Source of the DNA: Aquabacterium sp.
GTDB taxonomy: Bacteria; Pseudomonadota; Gammaproteobacteria; Burkholderiales; Burkholderiaceae_C
DNA: 64,000 bases
NCBI GenBank assembly: GCA_030654395.1
Contig: JAURXM010000116.1
Coordinates: 186,001-250,000 of the forward strand
Reading direction: 5' to 3'
Shown: piece after piece, positions 1 to 8,950 of the stretch
Layout of the letters: each line of letters opens with the position of its first letter
Numbering within the stretch: position 1 is the first letter of the stretch
Notes under the pieces: model-generated
What the model saw: only the letters and a program-made list of their open reading frames with translations
What the model was told of the DNA's origin: nothing
Database searches by the model: none
Position numbers and translations under genes: made by a program

Positions 1-3000
1 GAGGCCTTCAAATTGGACGGCGTGATCAATTTGGCTGGCAAGGATCGGTTTGCCTCAGGACAACTTGATTTATCGCTGCCATCCATGGTGTTGACCGATG
101 GCAGCCAGACCCTAGAGGCAGGCGCATCAACCGTGTCCGTGCAGGCACTTAACGCGACAGGCGCAGGCAGCATTTTGCTTGGCGGCACACGAGAAGGCAC
201 TGCCGAGGGCTCCACGATCACCACCACCGCCCATGACGTACGTGTGGCTGCAGGGCAAGTGTCCGCTGGTGAGCTGTTGCTGGTGGCCACCGACAACGTG
301 GTCGTTGACGATGGCGTGGTGATCGCGGCCAAGGGTGCCGTTAGCAACAAGGCCAATCAACTCAACCTCAAAGGTCACGGTGCAGCTTTGGTTGTGAGCC
401 AGAACCTTCAAACCGATATCCGCCGTGACCTGAAAGGTGCAGTCGACACGGGCGGCACTTTGAAAGTCGGCAAAGCCACGCTGAAGGGCGCGGCCGTTCA
501 GCTTGACGCCACCAAACGCCTTGCGCTTGACCCCGATTTGGTGATCGCGTCGCAGCAATTTGGTTTGGCTGCACCGCGCATCGTGATCGGGGGCGCAGCC
601 GATGGCACCGATGCGGTGTCTTTGGATGGCGCTTTGCTTGATACGGTTAAATCCGCCACGAGCATGCAGCTTCGCAGCTACAGCAGCATTGATTTCAAGG
701 GTGGGCAAGCGTTTGATGTGCGTCGCCCAGATGGGGCACCCCGCTTGTCCAAGGTGGTGCTGGATGCACCTCAGCTGCGCGGCCTGGGCCAAAGCGGTGA
801 TGTCGTCCGCGTGACCGCACAAGACATCACCTTGCGCAATACATCGGGCCTCAAAGCCAGTGTGGCTGAGCAAGGTAGCAGCCAACTGGTGATCAGGGCC
901 GAGCCGCCAAAACGCGACACGATCACGGGCGGGCTCACTGTGGGTGAGGGCGAGCAGCGCTTGGCATTTACAAGTGCCTCATTGCAATCAAAGGGCGACA
1001 TTGTTTTTGATGGACAAGGCAAGCTCGCCACGCAAGGCGATGTGACCTTGTCGGCAGCACGGGTAACGGCGACCAGTTCGGCCAAGCATGGCGTGGACAG
1101 CCAAGGCGTCTTGACGGTCACGGCGGCCGCCGATGCCCGCACACTGGGTGAGCGGCGCGGCGCAGGTGGGGCCTTGAGCCTGACTGGTCAGCGCGTGGTG
1201 CAAGATGGCATGGTGGATGTGGCATCGGGCAAGATCAACATCGTAGGCACAGGCAAAGACCAGCAAGGGCGGCGTGACACCGTGACTTTGACCGAGCGCT
1301 CAGTCACCCGTGCCGCAGGTTGGGCGCAGCAGGTCAGCCCGACTTGGGCTGTCTACGCGCCCGGTGGGGATGTAACGGTCAACGCGCAACAAGGCGATTT
1401 GATCTGGCGTGGTCAGATTGACGTGCAGGCGCCGGTTCACACAGACAAGCCTGATCAAGGTCAGGCTGCGGGTACGGTCAAGCTCACCGCGCAAGGCGTG
1501 GGGCCCGATGGCTACGTGGGTCAATTTGTTGTGGGCAAGCAGGCCAGCTTGAAAGGTGGCGCGGGCAGCGACCGCTTGTCAGCCAGCCTGAGTGTGGATG
1601 CACAGATGGTGAAAAACGAAGCGACCACGGGCTCGTCTGGCACCTTGGATCGCTTGGCCGATATCGCCATGCTGGGTGGGGTGCGCCGTGAGGTGGACCT
1701 GCGTGTGCGACAGGGTTCGCATTCGCTCAATACAAACTTGAGCGCACAGCGGGTGTTCATCAGCGCTGACGAAGGCAGCTTGACCTTGGGCGGCAAGATC
1801 GATGCCCGGTCACCCCAAGGTGGCGTGGTGCAACTGGCATCAGGCCAAGACCTCATCGTGCAAGCAAACGCACAGGTGCTGGCTGATTCAAGCCGTGCAG
1901 GTGCCAATGGCGGTGACATCTTGTTGGCATCCGCCGACGGGCAAGTGCGCATCAAGGATGGCGCCACCTTGTCTGCTGGTGGTGACGATCAGAAGGACGG
2001 CCGCGTCATCATCAGGGCACAACGCGATGATGCAGTCGATGTGCCGGACAATGTTCGCGTCAACGTGGATGCCATTGGGGCCGCCACGAAGATCACGGCC
2101 GGTGAGATCACGGTGGAAGCCACTCGCATCTACAACGGTAACAAGCTGAGCACAGGCAAGAGCACAGGCAGCACCATTGGGCAGTCATCCTTGTACGCCG
2201 ACAACGTTGAGTTCATGACGCACCAGGGCAGCGTGCTGGAGGCCTTGGGCCTGCAAGATCGCGCCAATGTGCACCTGCGCTCTGGCGTTGAAATTCGATC
2301 AACAGGTGACTTTGAGGTCAGCAAAGACTGGAATCTGTGGACGGCTGACAGGCCAGGAGGCGAGCCCCTTAACCTGACCATCCGCGCTGCGGGTGACCTC
2401 AACATCAAGGGCTCACTCAGTGATGGGTTTGACACAGCGTCGCGCACCACCACCGGCGACTTGCCCACGGACATCAAGGTGGGTGCTGCGGCATCCTTCA
2501 GGTTGGTGGCTGGCGCGGACATGACGGCGGCCAACGTACTCAAGACGAAAACTGACACGGACACTGGCAGCTTGCGCATCGATGGCGGCAAGATGGTGCG
2601 CACCACGGCAGGCTCGATCGAATTGGCTGCGGCCAAGGACATTGAGCTGAAGGCTGGTACGGGCAGCAAACCCGTTCAAGCCGTGGTGTATGTGGCTGGC
2701 GAGCGTGCTGCAGACCTGCTTGAGGGGCAATCGTTTACCGCACCGAATGACTGGGCGCAGTTCACCGATCATGGTGGTCGGCTTGCGATGCTTGCGGGCG
2801 GCAATATCAAGTCACCAGCGGCTGCACAGCTGATCGGCAATTGGTTCCATCACACAGGACCCACAGACACGACAAGCGGCGCGTGGTACAGCTTCTTCGA
2901 TGGGTTCAAACAAGGTGTGGGCTCATTTGGCGGCGGCAACGTCTCCATCGTTGCCGGTGGTTCAATTTCGAACATCGGGGTGGTGTTGCCGACATCAGCA

Positions 3001-5511
3001 CGTTTGATCGCGCAGAACGATGTGACCGAGCTCAAGGTTGACAACGGTGGCGACCTCAACATCAAGGCCGGTGGCGACATCCGGGGCGGCGTGTACTTCT
3101 TGGGCCGTGGCCAAGGCCTGATTCAGTCCGATGGGGCCGTGACCGTTGGCGACAGTGCCAACGCCAGCATCCCGCAAATTGGCGCTGTGGTGGCCTTGAT
3201 GGACGGCCAGTTGTCTATTCAAGCCCACGATGATGTGGTGTTGGCCTCGGTGTTCAACCCGACCGCGATGTCCAATACGGCGCGGGTTGGCGATGCAGGA
3301 GCATCGTATTTCACGTATGCACCGACCACCAGTTTGGCCTTGACCAGCACAGCCGGTCAGGTCAAGTGGGCAGCAGAATCGGCGCCTGGCACAGCACAGA
3401 TGTCGAGCTATTACAAAAATGTCAACTTACTCAATGCCAGCTCGAAAGAGCTTGACAGCGTCACAACAGGGACGGTTGTCGAGCGTAAGCGGTCCCTCGT
3501 GGCCGCGCCCAATATGGCCCTGACATCCTTGCAAGGCGATGTTGTCCTAGACCTGCCTGGCGGTGCGAACTTGACCATGTTCCCCTCAGACACTGGGCAG
3601 CTGGATGTCTACGCCGGGCAAGACGTCCTGATGCGGACGGTGCAAACCGGTGGCAGCGCATTAACCATGGCTGATGGGGCCTTGGCTGATTGGCCGACCA
3701 TCGCGTCCCCGGTTTGGGATCTTTTTGGGCAGCCCAATTTGAACCCACGCGTGCTTCACCAAAATGATGCTGTGCCTATCCACATTCACGCAGAACGCGA
3801 TGTGCTGACGGCTGCCACGGATAGCAAGAAGGGCATCGCATCATCTGGCATCAATGTGCCCAAAGCCGCTGAAATCACGGCAGGCCGTGACATTGTCAAC
3901 TTGAGCTTCACAGGGCAGCACTATCGGGACAGTGACGTCACACGCATTGAAGCCGGCCGCAATGTCATGGGCATCAACGGGACTTTCAGCCCGAAAGCGT
4001 CATCCTATGCAGGCTTGATTCAATTGTCTGGCCCGGGCGAGCTGCAAGTTCTTGCCGGGCGTCAACTGGACTTAGGCTCGTCAGGTGGCATCCGGACGGT
4101 TGGCAACGTTTATAACGGCGCCTTGCCTGAGACTTCAGCAAGCATCAAGGTGGCAGCGGGGCAGGCCAAGACCTTGGTGATGGCTGACTTTGCTGCGCGT
4201 TATCTGCCTGAGGGTGCTCAAGCTAGGGCGCAACTCGTCAGCTACGTCAAGCAGGTTTTGCACCTGCTTGATGCTGACTTGCCTGTTGACCCCGCAGCCG
4301 CTTTCGGCGTGGCCTTGGGTTATTTCAATGGCCTGACCAGCGCACACCAAGTTCGATTTGCCCAGCAGGTGATGGATCAAGGCTTTGCTGACAAATACCT
4401 GCAAGCCGGCGGCACCTATGCACAAGTGTGGTTGAACAAAGCGGCTGCATTAAACATTGATCCGAAGGACCTGAGCAGCATGGCGTTTGGGCAGTTCAAA
4501 GATGATGTGTTGATGGGAGAATTGGCCCGACTTGGTCAGGCTGCCGCCGCGGTGCCGCAGTCAGTTGATCCGGTTGCCAACGCCGAAGCCAAGCGCGTTC
4601 GGCAAGCATTTTATGACGAGGCCTTCAATGCCATCAGTCTGGCAGGGCAAGGCAGCGGCTTTGATTTTGTGGGCGACATCCAAGTGGCGGCCAGTGGCAT
4701 TCAAACCAGCGGCAAGGGTCGGCTGGGCACAGGCGGTATCGATCTGTTTGCGCCCGGGGGGCAAATCGTGGTGGGCCTGAATGCGCTCACAGATAAGCAA
4801 AAGCTGGCTGCGAAAGACCATGGCCTCATCACCTATGGTGGCGGCAGCATCAGGGCCATGTCAGACAGTGACTACCTTGTCAATGCACAAAAAACCTTTG
4901 TGGTGGGTTCAGGTGACATCTTGTTGTGGTCATCCAATGGCAGCATCGACGCAGGCCGTGGCGCCAACACCGATGTCACGGTGCCACCACCCATCGCCAA
5001 GCGCGATGCAGATGGCGTGGTCACCTACGAGTCGCCTGCGGTGACAACGGGCAGCGGTATTGGTCGCCTCAAGCCAGCAGAGGGCGCATCTGATGGTGTG
5101 GTGGGCCTGTATGCGCCTAACGGTGAGATCCGAGCTTTGGATGCACAAATCCGCAACGAGGGCGGCGGCGCGATCAACATTGGCGCTCAATTGGTCAAGG
5201 GCGCCGACAACTTGTCTGGCAAGGTCAGCGGTGGCCCGGCCGTTGTTGCTGTGAATGTGGCGGTCAGTGTCAATACCAGCTTGCCAAGCCAGACCGCAGC
5301 AGGCGCACAGGTCGCTGCGGCGGGGCAAGATGCAAAAGCCAAAGAACCCTCGTCCATCGTGACCGTGGATTTGTTGGGTGATGGTGATGAGCTCCCCGCG
5401 CCAGCCGCTGGGGCAGCCGGTGCACCAAGCGATGACCTTTGTCGCGACGGCAAAAAACCCACAACAGCCAAGGGTGAAGAGGCCGCACCCAACGCCTGCG
5501 GCAAACGCTGA
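1..5511 (+). CDS. Filamentous haemagglutinin-type surface adhesin (TpsA-like), 5' truncated by window
   Basis: The frame is open from base 1 and stops at TGA 5509-5511, so 1,836 C-terminal residues are visible and the N-terminal secretion domain lies outside. The protein is rich in Gly, Ala, Ser, Thr, Val and Asp and consists of many short beta-strand-like runs (recurring AGGDI, VxAG, SGGxV patterns), as expected of a right-handed beta-helix adhesin. From about nt 3,200 it resembles the DUF3739 C-terminal region of filamentous haemagglutinin family proteins, for example YFTYAPTTSLALTSTAG at nt 3,307. The tail after about nt 5,300 is Ala/Lys rich with two cysteines. Such proteins are exported by a TpsB outer membrane pore; no tpsB is visible, so it may lie upstream. 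The following ExbB/ExbD/TonB-like genes suggest an energised role at the cell surface. Confidence 0.85.
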   Translation, partial: EAFKLDGVINLAGKDRFASGQLDLSLPSMVLTDGSQTLEAGASTVSVQALNATGAGSILLGGTREGTAEGSTITTTAHDVRVAAGQVSAGELLLVATDNVVVDDGVVIAAKGAVSNKANQLNLKGHGAALVVSQNLQTDIRRDLKGAVDTGGTLKVGKATLKGAAVQLDATKRLALDPDLVIASQQFGLAAPRIVIGGAADGTDAVSLDGALLDTVKSATSMQLRSYSSIDFKGGQAFDVRRPDGAPRLSKVVLDAPQLRGLGQSGDVVRVTAQDITLRNTSGLKASVAEQGSSQLVIRAEPPKRDTITGGLTVGEGEQRLAFTSASLQSKGDIVFDGQGKLATQGDVTLSAARVTATSSAKHGVDSQGVLTVTAAADARTLGERRGAGGALSLTGQRVVQDGMVDVASGKINIVGTGKDQQGRRDTVTLTERSVTRAAGWAQQVSPTWAVYAPGGDVTVNAQQGDLIWRGQIDVQAPVHTDKPDQGQAAGTVKLTAQGVGPDGYVGQFVVGKQASLKGGAGSDRLSASLSVDAQMVKNEATTGSSGTLDRLADIAMLGGVRREVDLRVRQGSHSLNTNLSAQRVFISADEGSLTLGGKIDARSPQGGVVQLASGQDLIVQANAQVLADSSRAGANGGDILLASADGQVRIKDGATLSAGGDDQKDGRVIIRAQRDDAVDVPDNVRVNVDAIGAATKITAGEITVEATRIYNGNKLSTGKSTGSTIGQSSLYADNVEFMTHQGSVLEALGLQDRANVHLRSGVEIRSTGDFEVSKDWNLWTADRPGGEPLNLTIRAAGDLNIKGSLSDGFDTASRTTTGDLPTDIKVGAAASFRLVAGADMTAANVLKTKTDTDTGSLRIDGGKMVRTTAGSIELAAAKDIELKAGTGSKPVQAVVYVAGERAADLLEGQSFTAPNDWAQFTDHGGRLAMLAGGNIKSPAAAQLIGNWFHHTGPTDTTSGAWYSFFDGFKQGVGSFGGGNVSIVAGGSISNIGVVLPTSARLIAQNDVTELKVDNGGDLNIKAGGDIRGGVYFLGRGQGLIQSDGAVTVGDSANASIPQIGAVVALMDGQLSIQAHDDVVLASVFNPTAMSNTARVGDAGASYFTYAPTTSLALTSTAGQVKWAAESAPGTAQMSSYYKNVNLLNASSKELDSVTTGTVVERKRSLVAAPNMALTSLQGDVVLDLPGGANLTMFPSDTGQLDVYAGQDVLMRTVQTGGSALTMADGALADWPTIASPVWDLFGQPNLNPRVLHQNDAVPIHIHAERDVLTAATDSKKGIASSGINVPKAAEITAGRDIVNLSFTGQHYRDSDVTRIEAGRNVMGINGTFSPKASSYAGLIQLSGPGELQVLAGRQLDLGSSGGIRTVGNVYNGALPETSASIKVAAGQAKTLVMADFAARYLPEGAQARAQLVSYVKQVLHLLDADLPVDPAAAFGVALGYFNGLTSAHQVRFAQQVMDQGFADKYLQAGGTYAQVWLNKAAALNIDPKDLSSMAFGQFKDDVLMGELARLGQAAAAVPQSVDPVANAEAKRVRQAFYDEAFNAISLAGQGSGFDFVGDIQVAASGIQTSGKGRLGTGGIDLFAPGGQIVVGLNALTDKQKLAAKDHGLITYGGGSIRAMSDSDYLVNAQKTFVVGSGDILLWSSNGSIDAGRGANTDVTVPPPIAKRDADGVVTYESPAVTTGSGIGRLKPAEGASDGVVGLYAPNGEIRALDAQIRNEGGGAINIGAQLVKGADNLSGKVSGGPAVVAVNVAVSVNTSLPSQTAAGAQVAAAGQDAKAKEPSSIVTVDLLGDGDELPAPAAGAAGAPSDDLCRDGKKPTTAKGEEAAPNACGKR

Positions 5512-5530
5512 TATTTAGCTAGAGCCCCCC

Positions 5531-5575
5531 GCGCAGCACCCCCCTAGGCACACCCTGTCTAGGGGGGTGCTGCGC
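5531..5575 (+). other. Perfect 17-bp stem-loop after the adhesin gene
   Basis: GCGCAGCACCCCCCTAG (5531-5547) and its exact reverse complement (5559-5575) flank an 11-nt loop, 20 bp after the adhesin stop. No run of T follows, so it is not a textbook intrinsic terminator. It could protect the adhesin mRNA 3' end or uncouple adhesin expression from the downstream ExbB operon. Confidence 0.8.
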
Positions 5576-5697
5576 TATGTGACAAAAGCATGACGGCGAT
5601 AGCCCATTAAGCATGGTCATTTTGGCCCATGCGCATTCTCAACGGCGACACATGTTTTTTTGAAAATAGCGTTTTGTATTGTGTCGGGCTGAGTCCT

Positions 5698-7401
5698 ATG
5701 AATGCTGTCAAATCGTTGATTCTGGGTGCCGCCCTGAGTGCCTGCTTGTTGCCTACTTCAGCCAATGCGTGGTGGCATGGCGACTGGAAGGCCAGGGCCA
5801 AAATCTCTTTGAACACCACAGCGCAAGGTGTCGAGACCAAAGAGGCCTTGTCTGGCGTGGCCGTTCCGGTTCGCTTGCATTCTGGTAATTTTGACTTTTT
5901 GTCTGCCAAACCAGATGGTGCTGACCTGCGCGTCGTCGCTGCCGATGACAAAACCCCGCTGCGGTTTTGGGTGGAACGCTTTGATGGCGCCAACGAGTTG
6001 GCCGTGGTCTGGGTGCAAGTGCCCAGCGTGGCACCGGGCACCGACAAAAACACCGTGTACGTTTACGCTGGTAACGACAAGGCTGCGGCCGAGCCTGCGA
6101 CCGGCCTGTTGTTTGACGCCAGCACACTCGCGGCCTTCAGCTTCTCAGGCAAAGACGCCGTCGCTGCCGATGCCTCAGGCCAGATCAAGACAACGGCGGC
6201 TGTTGTTCGCGAGGTCAACGGCCTGATTGGTGCGGCCATCAAGCTCGATGGACAGCAGGCGGTTTTGATCCCTGCTGGTGACAAGCTCAAGGCCCCAGCT
6301 GCGGGCCCCTACAGTATCAGCCTGTGGGTCAAGCCTGTGACCTTGGTGGGTACCTTGCTCAAGCAAGGCCCTTTGTCGCTGGCGCTTGATGGTGGCAAAG
6401 TGGTGGCCTCTTTGGGTGGTGTCACAGCGGCGGGCGGTGTGTTGCCCACGTCGGCATGGGCCCACATCGGCGTGACCGTTGGCATCAACAAGTTGACCGT
6501 GTTCGTCAATGGCGAACAGGCCGCACAAGCTGACCTGGCTGCGTCCACACAAGGCATTGAGGGTGACGTGTCCATTGGCCAAGGGTGGGTCGGTCAGATC
6601 GATCAGCTAGAACTTGCCAGCACCGTGCGCAGTGCCGATTGGATGAAGTTCACCCATGCCGCGCAAAGTGCCGATGCCAAGCTGGTGGCGGCTGTCAGCC
6701 AGACGCCAGACACCGTTGAAGAAGGCGGTGCGGAGCAAGGTCACTTCGCGCTTTTGGTCAACAACCTGACCACAGATGCATGGGCGGTCATCATCATTTT
6801 GGCCATCATGTTTGTGGTGGCTGCGTGGGTGATGTATGACAAGGCCGTGTTGGTTGGCCGTGCTGACAAAGACAACAGCCGCTTCCTTAAGGGCTTTCGC
6901 GATGCCACCGATGTGCTGGCCGTACCGGCCTCATCGCATAAGCATTCGCAACTGGCGCGTTTGTACACAGCGGGCTTGCGCGAATTGGTCAAGCGTGATG
7001 TGGGTAAGCCTGGGGCGAAGCCCCTGTCTGGCGCATCCATGGACGCGGTCAAAGCGGCCATCGACGCCGACTTGATTCGCGAGAGCCAAACGCTCAACAG
7101 CAAGATCGTGCTGCTGACCATTGCCATCTCAGGTGGGCCGTTCTTGGGCTTGCTGGGCACGGTGGTGGGCGTGATGATCACCTTTGCGGCCATCGCTGCC
7201 GCCGGTGACGTCAACGTGAACGCCATCGCCCCCGGTATCGCTGCGGCTTTGTTGGCCACGGTGGCGGGTTTGGCTGTGGCCATCCCGTCCTTGTTTGGCT
7301 ACAACTACTTGGCCTCGCGCATCAAAAATATCTCATCTGACATGGGTATTTTTGTGGACGAGTTTGTCACCCGCGTCGCCGAAACTCACGGCGCACGATG
7401 A
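5698..7401 (+). CDS. DUF2341 / LamG-like periplasmic domain fused to a MotA/TolQ/ExbB proton channel
   Basis: 567 aa from ATG 5698. An in-frame ATG at 5629 adds 23 residues, but the 5698 start puts a clean signal peptide at the N-terminus (MNAVKSLILGAALSACL...SANA). Residues ~25-130 resemble DUF2341 (WWHGDWKARAKISL); ~140-310 resemble a LamG/concanavalin A-like lectin fold (SISLWVKP...TVFVNGEQ). A membrane segment at ~361-379, a cytoplasmic stretch, and two membrane segments at ~481-501 and ~513-533 form the ExbB/TolQ module (GGPFLGLLGTVVGVM). ExbB with ExbD makes the inner membrane proton motor that energises TonB-type systems. The large periplasmic binding-type domain is absent from classical ExbB, so this motor may sense or hold a periplasmic ligand. 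First gene of a tight operon. Confidence 0.85.
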   Translation: MNAVKSLILGAALSACLLPTSANAWWHGDWKARAKISLNTTAQGVETKEALSGVAVPVRLHSGNFDFLSAKPDGADLRVVAADDKTPLRFWVERFDGANELAVVWVQVPSVAPGTDKNTVYVYAGNDKAAAEPATGLLFDASTLAAFSFSGKDAVAADASGQIKTTAAVVREVNGLIGAAIKLDGQQAVLIPAGDKLKAPAAGPYSISLWVKPVTLVGTLLKQGPLSLALDGGKVVASLGGVTAAGGVLPTSAWAHIGVTVGINKLTVFVNGEQAAQADLAASTQGIEGDVSIGQGWVGQIDQLELASTVRSADWMKFTHAAQSADAKLVAAVSQTPDTVEEGGAEQGHFALLVNNLTTDAWAVIIILAIMFVVAAWVMYDKAVLVGRADKDNSRFLKGFRDATDVLAVPASSHKHSQLARLYTAGLRELVKRDVGKPGAKPLSGASMDAVKAAIDADLIRESQTLNSKIVLLTIAISGGPFLGLLGTVVGVMITFAAIAAAGDVNVNAIAPGIAAALLATVAGLAVAIPSLFGYNYLASRIKNISSDMGIFVDEFVTRVAETHGAR

Positions 7402-7413
7402 CAGGGCGGCCAC

Positions 7414-7821
7414 ATGTCCGGTGATGTTAAAGAAGACCTGCAGGCGTTTGACGATATCAACGTCACGCCCATGCTGGACTTGGCTTATGTGCTGTTGGTG
7501 GTCTTCATCATCATGACCACTGCGTCTGTGCAGGGCGTCAAGGTCAAGCCGCCGCTCACGCAGGTCAGCAACAACCTGGCCAAGCCTCAAACGCGCGGCA
7601 TCACGATCACCGCAGAGGGGCAGGTGTACTTGGATGCCTACCCGGTCACCTTGGATCAACTCCAAACCAACTTGGCGCAGTACAAGGCGGCCAACCCCAA
7701 TCTGCCCGTCGTCTTGAAGGCCGATGCGGCCACGCAGTATGAGAAGGTCATGGCTGTGTTGGACATCGCCAAGAAGCTTGACATCACCGAAATAGGCTTG
7801 GCCACCAAGCGCATGCAGTAA
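7414..7821 (+). CDS. ExbD-type biopolymer transport protein (first copy)
   Basis: 135 aa. A short cytoplasmic N-terminus precedes one membrane helix with the ExbD/TolR signature NVTPMLDLAYVLLVVFI, whose Asp corresponds to the proton-carrying Asp of ExbD. A periplasmic domain of about 90 residues follows (ITITAEGQVYLDAYPVT...VVLKADAATQYEKVMAVLD). It begins 12 bp after the ExbB-fusion gene and is followed by a second exbD. Its likely partner is the DUF2341-ExbB protein. Confidence 0.92.
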   Translation: MSGDVKEDLQAFDDINVTPMLDLAYVLLVVFIIMTTASVQGVKVKPPLTQVSNNLAKPQTRGITITAEGQVYLDAYPVTLDQLQTNLAQYKAANPNLPVVLKADAATQYEKVMAVLDIAKKLDITEIGLATKRMQ

Positions 7822-7842
7822 GCATCGAGGCAAACAGACACC

Positions 7843-8244
7843 ATGAAAGCGCAAGACGAAACCAAACCCTTCGACACGATCAACGTCACGCCCATGTTGG
7901 ACTTGGCCTACGTGTTGTTGGTGGTGTTCATCTTGATGACCACAGCATCGGTTCAAGGCCTGCACGTGAGCATGCCCAAACCAAGCAACAAGCCCAGCAC
8001 CGAGAAACACCCGCTCAAGATTGTGCAAATTTTGCCAGAGGGCAGTTTGGTCCTCAACGGCGTGCCCGTCACCTTGGCTGAGCTTGAATCCAAACTGATT
8101 CAGGCCAAGTCAGACGATGCCAAGATGAGTGTGGCCATCAAGGGCGATGCGCGCGCGCAGTACGCCCAGGTGGTCTCCGTCATTGACCTGTGCACCAAGC
8201 TGGAGGTGGCCATGGGCTTGGTCACTGCCCGCATTGGCACATAA
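7843..8244 (+). CDS. ExbD-type biopolymer transport protein (second copy)
   Basis: 133 aa, a divergent paralogue of the preceding gene: the helix signature NVTPMLDLAYVLLVVFI is almost unchanged, while the periplasmic part differs (PSNKPSTEKHPLKIVQILPE...VAIKGDARAQYAQVVSVID). ExbD works as a dimer inside an ExbB pentamer, so two different ExbD chains may form a heterodimer here. Located 21 bp after the first exbD and 9 bp before the TonB-like gene, clearly one operon. Confidence 0.92.
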   Translation: MKAQDETKPFDTINVTPMLDLAYVLLVVFILMTTASVQGLHVSMPKPSNKPSTEKHPLKIVQILPEGSLVLNGVPVTLAELESKLIQAKSDDAKMSVAIKGDARAQYAQVVSVIDLCTKLEVAMGLVTARIGT

Positions 8245-8253
8245 GGAGGCGCC

Positions 8254-8934
8254 ATGTCTGACATTCAAGATCAAGAAGAGACATCACGCCTGAAGTGGCT
8301 GATCCCCGTGGTCGCGGTATGTATCGTTGCCCCGCTGATCTATTGGGGTGTGACCTCACTGAAAAGTGGGTCGGGGCACAAGCAGCAAAAAATGGCGAAG
8401 ATCGCTTTGCTGCCCGATGCGCCGCCCCCTCCACCGCCGCCGCCACCCGAGAAAAAGCCCGAACCTGAGGTCAAAGAAGACAAGCCTCAGCCGCAACCTG
8501 AAGACGCCCCAAAGGCGCTTGATAAACCACCTGAAGACGTGGACATCAAGATGGATGAGGCAGCAGGGGATGGCCCCAGCCCTTTTACTGCTGGCCCCGT
8601 CAGCAAGGACTACATCAACGGCGACCCTAACGCAGGGGGGGGCGGTGGTGGGGATCGTTTGCAACAGGCCTTGGTCAAGCGGCGCTTGCAAAAACACATT
8701 CTGTCGGCCTTGTCACGTGACAAGTCCATCAAGTTGGGTGATTACCGTGCTACTGCCAGTGTCTGGATTGGCGAGCGCGGTGATATTCGCGTGGTCCTAG
8801 ATGGCTCTGCAGGCGACGATAAATTCGACGAGGCCTTGCGCGTGGCCTTGAGCAAACTCCCCCCTCTTTCGGATGTGCCGCCTGGCCTGCATCTGCCTAT
8901 TCGACTGGCCATTTCCAACCGGATGACCGGTTGA
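8254..8934 (+). CDS. TonB-like energy transducer
   Basis: 226 aa. A short N-terminal cytoplasmic part, one membrane helix (residues ~14-33, LIPVVAVCIVAPLIYWG), then a proline/glutamate/lysine-rich spacer (~50-100, with an uninterrupted run of prolines followed by EKKPEPEVKEDKPQPQPE), a Gly-rich hinge and a C-terminal domain (~140-226, RRLQKHILSALSRD...IRVVLDGSAGDDKFDEAL) of TonB/TolA C-terminal type. Such proteins carry force from ExbB-ExbD across the periplasm to an outer membrane partner. Well preceded by AAGGAGG. The candidate partners in this locus are the porin that follows and the TPS pore expected upstream. Confidence 0.85.
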   Translation: MSDIQDQEETSRLKWLIPVVAVCIVAPLIYWGVTSLKSGSGHKQQKMAKIALLPDAPPPPPPPPPEKKPEPEVKEDKPQPQPEDAPKALDKPPEDVDIKMDEAAGDGPSPFTAGPVSKDYINGDPNAGGGGGGDRLQQALVKRRLQKHILSALSRDKSIKLGDYRATASVWIGERGDIRVVLDGSAGDDKFDEALRVALSKLPPLSDVPPGLHLPIRLAISNRMTG

Positions 8935-8950
8935 TCATTGAAGTACCTAT

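Noticed and set aside
1-5511. CRISPR-like or tandem DNA repeats in the adhesin gene
   Set aside because: Repetition is at the level of short protein motifs; no evenly spaced identical DNA repeats are visible.
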